In this document: piece by piece, positions 1-5,248 of the stretch
Layout: each line of letters starts with the position of its first letter
Numbering within the stretch: the first letter of the stretch is position 1
Assembly (NCBI GenBank): GCA_964359565.1
Contig: CAYHTN010000075.1
Coordinates: forward strand, 1 to 6,107
Direction of reading: 5' to 3'
Source: JAGOTP01 sp964359565
GTDB taxonomy: Bacteria > Patescibacteriota > Patescibacteriia > 2-12-FULL-60-25
DNA: 6,107 nucleotides
Position numbers and translations under genes: made by a program
The notes under the pieces: model-generated
Database searches by the model: none
What the model was told of the DNA's origin: nothing
What the model saw: only the letters and a program-made list of their open reading frames with translations

Positions 1-718
1 CGCGTGGATCAAGCGATGCGGACCCAACCAGGACGCCATCAATATTGGTGGTCGTCATATACTCAACCACATTCCGAGCATCAACCGAGCCCCCGTAGAG
101 GATCCGAACCTCTGCTCCTTGTGTCCCTAAGCATTTTACCAGAGTCTGGCGAATTGTCTCATGAACCTGTTGCGCCTCTTGTGCGGGGCATGGCTTCGAA
201 GAACCGATCGCCCAAAGAGGTTCATAGGCAAAGACCGGCAGTCCTTTTCCTGCCTTATCCCAACGGGCGAGCGCATCTACGACCTGCTTACGGACGACTT
301 TGGTCGTCTCTCCTTTTTTGTGTTGCGCCGCTGTTTCGCCAACGCAGATGATGGGCTCAATCCCCTGCTTTTGTAATGCAGCCGTTTTTTTGGCAATCAT
401 CTCGTCCGTTTCTCCAAGGAACGTACGGCGTTCGCTATGACCAACTAAACAAAAATTGATCCCAAATTCTTTTAACATGGTCGGCGATACTTCCCCTGTG
501 AACGCACCTTCGTCGGCCCAAAACGTATTTTGAGCTCCCAAAAGAGGAACGCCGGCACGACCAAGAGAGGCTCTGGCAGCTGCGAGTGACACGTGAGGCA
601 ACGCCACCCCAATATCAATCTCTTTTGGCAGACGCTCGCGACGAAAGGCCCGGATCCAGGCCCCGGCCTTCATGGGGCCATAGTTCATCTTCCAGTTCGC
701 GATAATAAGCTTACGCAT
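1..718 (-). CDS. tpiA: Triosephosphate isomerase, C-terminus cut by window edge
   Basis: Interconverts dihydroxyacetone phosphate and glyceraldehyde 3-phosphate in cytoplasmic glycolysis and gluconeogenesis. The frame runs open from the ATG at 718 to the window edge and gives 239 residues, so about a dozen are missing from a usual length near 250. It was found by translating the minus strand directly. The family landmarks are in order: N-terminal IIANWKMN with N8 and the catalytic K10; GAQNTFWADEGAFTGEVSP (61-79); VGHSERR with the electrophilic H94; AYEPLWAIG with the catalytic base E166; and phosphate-binding YGGSV (208-212) followed by DGVLVGSASL near the end. The flexible loop 6 reads AIGSSKPCP, where many bacterial enzymes have AIGTGKTATP, so it looks slightly shorter. 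The start is fixed by the conserved N-terminus; only a weak GGGA lies 10 to 13 bases upstream. A terminator-like hairpin precedes the gene, suggesting its own transcription start. Confidence 0.97.
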   Translation of the reverse strand, partial: MRKLIIANWKMNYGPMKAGAWIRAFRRERLPKEIDIGVALPHVSLAAARASLGRAGVPLLGAQNTFWADEGAFTGEVSPTMLKEFGINFCLVGHSERRTFLGETDEMIAKKTAALQKQGIEPIICVGETAAQHKKGETTKVVRKQVVDALARWDKAGKGLPVFAYEPLWAIGSSKPCPAQEAQQVHETIRQTLVKCLGTQGAEVRILYGGSVDARNVVEYMTTTNIDGVLVGSASLDPR

Positions 719-740
719 ATAAAGTTTTCCCATTCATTAC

Positions 741-783
741 CCGATTTTTGGTTTTTCAGCAACCCGGGAAACCCAAAAATCGG
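741..783. repeat. Inverted repeat between M16 peptidase gene and tpiA
   Basis: The arms CCGATTTTTGG (741-751) and CCAAAAATCGG (773-783) are perfect 11-base complements separated by 21 bases. An alternative pairing bulges C774 and extends the stem with GGTTT (750-754) against AAACC (769-773), giving 9 + 5 pairs. In the minus-strand RNA the structure ends 22 bases before the tpiA start codon. No T-run follows it in either direction, so it is not a plain intrinsic terminator by itself. It could be a leader hairpin affecting tpiA translation, an mRNA-stabilising structure, or part of a compound termination region with the adjoining hairpin. The pairing is seen directly; the role is inferred. Confidence 0.6.
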
Positions 784-804
784 AAAACGAGCCCATTAGG
801 CTCG
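784..804 (-). terminator. Terminator-like hairpin overlapping the M16 peptidase stop codon
   Basis: On the minus strand the sequence reads CGAGCC, loop TAATG, GGCTCG (stem at 788-804), then TTTT (784-787), CCGA and five more T (775-779). A GC-rich six-pair stem directly followed by T residues is the form of a Rho-independent terminator. The stop codon TAA of the peptidase gene (796-798) makes up most of the loop, so a terminating ribosome would cover the structure. The stem is short and the T-tract is interrupted, so partial readthrough into tpiA is plausible. Confidence 0.55.
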
Positions 805-2088
805 TAATCGATGAAATAATCGCTCAACATGGGCCTGTTCTTCAAAAGGACCCACCAGCGAGGCCGAAAGGCGTCCTGGGACAAATAGCTCTCTCGCAAC
901 GGCTTGAATCTCCTTCGCCTTCACAGCATCCATTTCAACCAACCGCTCTTCTGGGGTCTGTAAACGACGCTGAAACACCCATTGTTTACCATACCAATCC
1001 CCTTGGCTCGCGGAATCCTCAAAATGAATGAGCATCTTGCCACGCAAATGGTCTTTGGCACGCGTTAGCTCATCACGGGTCACGCCCTCGTCTGCGACTC
1101 GACGTAGCTCCTTCCAAATCAATTGCACTGCCGCATCTAAGCGAGCGCGTTCGAGCCCTGCAGAAACGCTGAATATTCCCGTGTCTTCCAACGATTGATG
1201 CGAAGCATGAATCGAATAGCAGAGTCCGCGCTTTTCACGCACTTCGGTAAATAATCTCGACGACATCGAACCACCAAGAATCATGGCGAGAAAGCGCGCA
1301 GCCGGTACACGCGTGTCACCATAGGGATACCCAAGAAAGGCGAGACCGAGTTGAATTTGCTCCGTCTTCTTTTCACGATAGGTGACCGTGGGCGCGGTTC
1401 GAATTGGAGGGACAAACGGAAGATGGGTATGATTTAAGACCCCTTTCGGGGCTGAGACTCTTCCAAAGGTTTTTTCTAATTGATCACGCACGTCGGCACA
1501 CACGTTTCCCGCAACCACGAGCGTTGTCCGCGCCGGAACATAATGCGTGTCTCGATACTGCACCAATTGTGCTCGTGTGATCTTACGAATATTTTCTTTC
1601 GGTCCGGCGATATTCCATCCTAAGGGATGATTTGGAAAGACAATTTCTTCAAGAAGATCTTCCATGAGCGACGAAGGATTGTCTTCATACATGTGAATCT
1701 CTTCAATGATTACCCCCCGCTCTCGATCCATCTCCTCCGCATCGTACTTCGACTTAAACAACATATCGTGCAGGAGGTCGATCGCGAGCGCCGTCTTAGC
1801 GGCATCAATTTTAATATAATAAACGGTCAGATCTTTGCCCGTATACGCATTGTACTCAGCCCCATAGCGATCGAGTTCTTTGGTGATATGCAAACTCGTT
1901 GGACGTCGCTTTGTCCCTTTAAACATCAAGTGTTCAATAAAGTGTGAGGCACCGTTCACCTCTTTTATTTCGTAGCGTGAACCCACCTTCACATAGACCA
2001 TGATCGTCACGGTTTTTGTCATGGCGTGAGGCACGCAGAGAACCTCTAATCCATTTTTGAGCGCAAAGCGTTGTAAAGCCGTTTTCAT
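796..2088 (-). CDS. M16 family zinc metallopeptidase (processing-peptidase-like)
   Basis: A 430-residue protein of the pitrilysin/M16 superfamily, close in size to the single-unit M16B enzymes (bacterial YmxG/MlpA-like proteins and the beta subunit of mitochondrial processing peptidase), which work as dimers on peptides or unfolded segments. The inverted zinc motif HxxEH is intact as HFIEH at 49-53: H49 and H53 are predicted zinc ligands and E52 the catalytic base. ERGVIIEEI supplies the distal ligand, probably E130. The C-terminal half has the usual GGSMSSRLFTEVREKRGLCYS (272-292), whose Arg and Y291 complete the active site in this family. No signal peptide or membrane segment is seen, so it is probably cytoplasmic. 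The start at 2088 fits the family N-terminus (LKNGLEVLCVPH), but no Shine-Dalgarno site precedes it. The substrate is unknown. It follows glyS by 43 bases and may be cotranscribed with it. Confidence 0.93.
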   Translation of the reverse strand: MKTALQRFALKNGLEVLCVPHAMTKTVTIMVYVKVGSRYEIKEVNGASHFIEHLMFKGTKRRPTSLHITKELDRYGAEYNAYTGKDLTVYYIKIDAAKTALAIDLLHDMLFKSKYDAEEMDRERGVIIEEIHMYEDNPSSLMEDLLEEIVFPNHPLGWNIAGPKENIRKITRAQLVQYRDTHYVPARTTLVVAGNVCADVRDQLEKTFGRVSAPKGVLNHTHLPFVPPIRTAPTVTYREKKTEQIQLGLAFLGYPYGDTRVPAARFLAMILGGSMSSRLFTEVREKRGLCYSIHASHQSLEDTGIFSVSAGLERARLDAAVQLIWKELRRVADEGVTRDELTRAKDHLRGKMLIHFEDSASQGDWYGKQWVFQRRLQTPEERLVEMDAVKAKEIQAVARELFVPGRLSASLVGPFEEQAHVERLFHRLRA

Positions 2089-2099
2089 AGAAGTGCCAA

Positions 2100-2123
2100 A
2101 CCCTGCACCGTATGGTGCAGGGT
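2100..2123. other. Stable hairpin in the glyS-M16 peptidase gap
   Basis: ACCCTGCACC (2100-2109) and GGTGCAGGGT (2114-2123) are perfect complements with a four-base loop, filling most of the 43-base gap. In the direction of transcription the stem starts 8 bases after the glyS stop and is followed only by TT then GG, too few T residues for a strong intrinsic terminator. It ends 11 bases before the peptidase ATG, close enough to affect ribosome loading. Likely roles are a weak terminator, a 3'-end stabiliser for the frr-glyS message, or a block to peptidase translation. The structure is seen; the function is inferred. Confidence 0.6.
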
Positions 2124-2131
2124 ACGTTGGG

Positions 2132-3529
2132 TTAAGCGCGAGCGAGTTTTTGAGCGAGCCAAGTAGGAAGATCCGCTAAAGCGATACGCTCTTGTGACAT
2201 CGTGTCACGATCACGAACGGTGACGGTCTGATCTTCTTTGGTCTGATAGTCAATGGTAAAGCACCAAGGGGTACCAATTTCATCTTGTCGACGATAGCGT
2301 TTTCCGATGGATCCAGACTCATCATATTCGATCAAGAGACCTGTCGCCTTTCGTAGTGTTTGCGCCACTTCTTTGGCAAGATCGGCGAGTCCGTCCTTCT
2401 TTTGAAGGGGTAAAATCGCTGCCTTGACCGGCGCGATACGTGGATTGAACTTTAGCACCATGCGCGTTTCTCCATCTGCGAGTGCTTCTTCTTGAAACGC
2501 TTCTGTCAAAAATGCCAGAGTCATGCGACCAACACCGACAGAGGATTCAATGATGTGTGGGACGTAACGCACCTGCTTGTACGGGTCCAAGTAGGATAAG
2601 TCTTTATTTGAAAACTTGGCATGTTGGGTCAAATCGTAATCTCCACGCGCGTGAATTCCTTCGAGTTCCTTAAATCCAAATGGAAAACGATATTCGATGT
2701 CATACGCTTCCTTCGCGTAGAAGACGAGGTTCTCATGCTTGTGCCATTTGAGATTCTCGGGATTCATCCCCAATTCAAGATAGAACTGCCATCGATAGGC
2801 TCGTAATTTTTCGTACTCCCCCATTTCTTCATCAGGATGGGTAAAATATTGCATCTCCATTTGTTCAAATTCACGGGTACGGAAAATAAATTGACGCGCC
2901 GTGATCTCGTTTCGAAACGCCTTTCCGATCTGTGCAATCCCGAAGGGAACTTTGACCTGGGTCGTATCCACCACATTCTTATAGTTCACGTAGATTCCCT
3001 GGCAGGTCTCTCCACGCAAATACACCGGTTCGTCCATCTTGCCGGTAAAATTCCCAAGATTAGATTTTACGAGCAAATTAAATTTCTTTACTTCTGAGAA
3101 ATCCTTCGTGCCACACTTTGGACAGGCAATCTTGTCTTTATGGGTCGAAAAAAGTTCATTCAAGATTTCTTCGGACATTTTTTCGTCTGCCATCACACCG
3201 ATCTCCTCTAAAAGATGGTCCACACGGACACGTGCGTGACATTTTTTACATTCGGCTAAGGGGTCTGAAAATCCTCCTACGTGACCCGACGCTTCCCAAA
3301 TTTTTGGGTGCATGAAGATCTGAGAGTCTAATCCGACAATATCATCACGGAGATAGACCATGCTCTTCCACCATTCTTTCTTCAGATTATTTTCGAGTTC
3401 AACCCCATACGGGCCGAAGTCATAAATTGCGGCAAACCCACCGTAGATTTCTGAAGAGGGAAAAACGAAGCCGCGTCGCTTACAAAGCGACACGAGCAGA
3501 TCCATTTTTGTTTCGGAAGAGTTCGACAT
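2132..3529 (-). CDS. glyS: Glycyl-tRNA synthetase, single-chain (alpha2) class II type
   Basis: Charges tRNA-Gly with glycine using ATP, in the cytoplasm. At 465 residues it is the homodimeric type shared by archaea, eukaryotes and some bacteria, not the alpha2-beta2 GlyQ/GlyS type. Visible landmarks: KRRGFVFPSSEIYGGFAAIYDFGPYG near the N-terminus (18-42, motif 1 region); two CxxC pairs, C94/C97 and C136/C139, likely binding zinc; LRGETCQGIY with E174; motif 2 FRNE (205-208) through RTREFEQMEMQYF (217-229); motif 3 GVGR (332-335); and a C-terminal anticodon-binding domain from about 365 with YDESGSIGKRYRRQDEIGTPW. Two signature spots differ from commonly seen forms: LRGETCQG for LRPETAQG, and ESSVGVGR for EPSxGVDR. 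The ATG at 3529 lies three bases after the frr stop. M9 (3505) is an alternative start, since many homologues begin close to the DLLVSLCKRRG segment. Neither has a clear Shine-Dalgarno site. Confidence 0.96.
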   Translation of the reverse strand: MSNSSETKMDLLVSLCKRRGFVFPSSEIYGGFAAIYDFGPYGVELENNLKKEWWKSMVYLRDDIVGLDSQIFMHPKIWEASGHVGGFSDPLAECKKCHARVRVDHLLEEIGVMADEKMSEEILNELFSTHKDKIACPKCGTKDFSEVKKFNLLVKSNLGNFTGKMDEPVYLRGETCQGIYVNYKNVVDTTQVKVPFGIAQIGKAFRNEITARQFIFRTREFEQMEMQYFTHPDEEMGEYEKLRAYRWQFYLELGMNPENLKWHKHENLVFYAKEAYDIEYRFPFGFKELEGIHARGDYDLTQHAKFSNKDLSYLDPYKQVRYVPHIIESSVGVGRMTLAFLTEAFQEEALADGETRMVLKFNPRIAPVKAAILPLQKKDGLADLAKEVAQTLRKATGLLIEYDESGSIGKRYRRQDEIGTPWCFTIDYQTKEDQTVTVRDRDTMSQERIALADLPTWLAQKLARA

Positions 3530-3532
3530 AGA

Positions 3533-4087
3533 CTAGATCGTCATGATCTCTTTTGCTTTATCGGCCGTCATGCTTTCGATCTTTGCATTCCATTCACTGA
3601 CAACCTTATCTAAACGCTCCAACTCACGACGTTTTTCATCTTCCGAAATCTCCTTCTTCTTTTCATCGTCAGTAATCAACGTCTTCACCTTTTCACGAAT
3701 GTTACGCACACTGATACGAGTGAGCTCCGCTTTTTGATTGATCATCTTGACCATGTTCTTGCGGGTTTCTTCGGTCATCGGAGGAAGGATCAAACGAATG
3801 ACGGTTCCCGCGGTATTCGGTTGCATCCCAAGCTTGGCGTCGATGAGCGCCTTTTCGACATCCTTTACGATCGTTTTATCCCAGGGCTCGATTTGAATCG
3901 TTTTCGCATCAGGAATCGTGATGGAGGCACAGGCCTTCAGTTCCATCGTTTGGCCATATGCGGGCACAGGAATCTCATCGACGAGCGCGGCCGAAGCCCG
4001 GCCGGTACGGATACCGACTAGTTCTTTGTGATAGTGATCAATAATACTTTGAAATTCAGGTTGGTTTTGATCGAGATGTGAAGCCAT
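3533..4087 (-). CDS. frr: Ribosome recycling factor
   Basis: With EF-G, splits the post-termination ribosome so its subunits can be reused. The 184-residue product from the ATG at 4087 matches the usual length of about 185. Diagnostic segments: GIRTGRASAALVDEIPVPAYG (25-45), including the Arg-rich contact with 23S rRNA; the domain II core with ASITIPDAKTIQIEPWD (54-70); LPPMTEETRKNMVK (101-114); and the long helix RISVRNIREKVK (124-135), ending with a KEIM tail. The frame stays open upstream to a TTG at 4138, but those 17 extra residues run into the palindrome and do not resemble the family, so 4087 is preferred. The leader just before the ATG is pyrimidine-rich (TTCTCTTCTTTTTCT) and has no Shine-Dalgarno site. 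The stop lies three bases before glyS, so the two are probably cotranscribed. Confidence 0.97.
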   Translation of the reverse strand: MASHLDQNQPEFQSIIDHYHKELVGIRTGRASAALVDEIPVPAYGQTMELKACASITIPDAKTIQIEPWDKTIVKDVEKALIDAKLGMQPNTAGTVIRLILPPMTEETRKNMVKMINQKAELTRISVRNIREKVKTLITDDEKKKEISEDEKRRELERLDKVVSEWNAKIESMTADKAKEIMTI

Positions 4088-4109
4088 AGAAAAAGAAGAG
4101 AATGGGCCT

Positions 4110-4138
4110 AGATTCTCACGACGCGGATGGTTCGTCAA
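4110..4138 (-). promoter_or_regulatory. Possible weak promoter for frr-glyS
   Basis: On the minus strand TTGACG (4133-4138), five of six matches to the sigma-70 -35 box, is followed after 17 bases by GAATCT (4110-4115), a poor -10 preceded by TG at extended -10 spacing. The -10 match is only about two of six, so the case rests on the -35 and the spacing. It lies in the only gap between the lipoprotein and frr, where a promoter would be expected if these are separate units. The outer base of the palindrome is shared with the -35 box. Confidence 0.25.
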
Positions 4139-4173
4139 CGCGTAGGGGCACAGCGTGCTGTGCCCCTACGCGT
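4138..4173. repeat. Perfect 36-bp palindrome (17-bp arms, 2-base centre)
   Basis: The arm ACGCGTAGGGGCACAGC (4138-4154) is the exact reverse complement of GCTGTGCCCCTACGCGT (4157-4173), around a GT centre. In RNA or single-stranded DNA it would form a long hairpin with a small loop. It sits between the lipoprotein stop (4181) and the frr start (4087). After it on the minus strand comes GTTGACG, with no T-run, so it is not a typical intrinsic terminator for the lipoprotein; on the plus strand it is followed by the T-rich ATTAATTTTATTTCG, but no plus-strand gene ends there. A GTAGGGGC...GCCCCTAC core resembles small dispersed palindromic elements (REP- or MITE-like) that occur between genes in many bacteria. 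That resemblance is from memory and untested here. Confidence 0.75.
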
Positions 4174-4180
4174 ATTAATT

Positions 4181-5248
4181 TTATTTCGTTCGTGGCGTCG
4201 TTCCGAGGAACAATCCTTGTGGTGCAGCCGTATCAAAGAGAAGCCACGGGACGTCTCGCTTGGTTGGCAACTTCTTGGAAGACCAAGTCGTACCGCCATC
4301 CGTGCTCATGACGAGCGCATTAAGAGAAGCGTACACGATCATCTTGGAATCCTTTGGATTGATTGCAAAGGCTTTTACGTCCACTTCTCCTGGAGGCGTG
4401 GGGAGCTGAAGCGGTTGCCAGGCTAATCCGCCATCATCACTGCGTAAGATCCCGAACTTCGAAATATGATAAACCCGATCAGCGATGAGCGGATCTACAA
4501 CCACCTTATGTGGCGAACGTGCATTATTATAATCTTGGAACTGTTGGCGGTTGTATTCTACCCAGTTCGCTCCTCCATCCACTGTCTTCAAAACACCCGC
4601 TCCTTCGGTGGCGACATACATCACCCGCGAATCACGTGGATCAAGGGCAAGGCTATTGATCCGCGCTCCTTCGACCCGACGTAAGACGCGCCAGGTAGCA
4701 GCCCCATCATCCGAGCGCAAGATATCTCCTTGCGTTGTCCCCGCATAGACAATATTTGGATTGAACCAGTCGGTCATGAGCGAGCTTACGCCAACATCGG
4801 GTTTGGCATGCGCATACACTTCTCCCCATTCACGACCACACGTCGTTGTTTTATGAATTTGATTCGAGCGTGCCGCATAGACCGTACATTTATTCTTGCC
4901 ATCGACGCTGATTGCATTGATTCTTCCGACGCTCAAACCACGAGAAAGTTCCCAAGACTGCCCGCCATTCAACGAAAACATCAAGCCATTCTCGGTCGTT
5001 CCAACATACATCGATGCCGTATCTTGTGGGTCGATGGCGACAGAGACCGTTCCCACCTCAGCGATGCTGCCAAGCTTCGTCCCCAAATTTAAAACCTTGA
5101 GCTGATCCCACTTGGTGGCATAATCACGCGTCAAAAAAATACCTCCATCTGGACCCGCGGCCGGCTTAGGATCTCCAAAACATCCTGCCCCCAGGAGCGT
5201 GAGCACACAGAGCGGCAAGGCGAAAGCAAAAGAGCGAACACGCGTCAT
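4181..5248 (-). CDS. Putative lipoprotein, seven-bladed Asp-box (BNR/YCF48-like) beta-propeller
   Basis: A 355-residue predicted exported protein. Residues 2-22 form a signal peptide with basic R3 and R5, a hydrophobic core and a lipobox-like LLGAGC; C23 would be lipidated (the -3 residue is Gly, permissible but not ideal). The rest carries seven Asp-box-like motifs (S/T-x-D-x-G-x-x-W), ending at W47, W99, W141, W186, W229, W277 and W322, spaced 42 to 52 residues apart. The clearest are SDDGAATW, TVDGGANW, SDDGGLAW and STDGGTTW; the first and third are degenerate. Seven repeats predict a seven-bladed propeller like YCF48/HCF136 or sialidase-fold proteins. C121 and C137 are the only cysteines in the mature part besides C23 and could form a disulfide. 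No sialidase catalytic set is recognised, so an enzyme role is not claimed; binding or assembly is likelier. The frame extends 70 codons upstream, but the ATG at 5248 begins the signal peptide and overlaps the preceding stop as ATGA, indicating translational coupling. Confidence 0.85.
   Translation of the reverse strand: MTRVRSFAFALPLCVLTLLGAGCFGDPKPAAGPDGGIFLTRDYATKWDQLKVLNLGTKLGSIAEVGTVSVAIDPQDTASMYVGTTENGLMFSLNGGQSWELSRGLSVGRINAISVDGKNKCTVYAARSNQIHKTTTCGREWGEVYAHAKPDVGVSSLMTDWFNPNIVYAGTTQGDILRSDDGAATWRVLRRVEGARINSLALDPRDSRVMYVATEGAGVLKTVDGGANWVEYNRQQFQDYNNARSPHKVVVDPLIADRVYHISKFGILRSDDGGLAWQPLQLPTPPGEVDVKAFAINPKDSKMIVYASLNALVMSTDGGTTWSSKKLPTKRDVPWLLFDTAAPQGLFLGTTPRTK

Noticed and set aside
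4..351. 115-residue open frame on the plus strand
   Set aside because: It is antisense to the strongly conserved tpiA coding sequence and has no recognisable family.
719..764. Promoter for tpiA (TTGCTG, 17-base spacer, TAATGA on the minus strand)
   Set aside because: Only about half the -35 and a third of the -10 positions match; a promoter is expected after the terminator, but this one cannot be supported.
4088..4138. Longer frr beginning at TTG 4138 (17 extra residues)
   Set aside because: The extension does not resemble the RRF N-terminus, uses a rare start and begins at the edge of the palindrome; the ATG at 4087 gives the normal family length.
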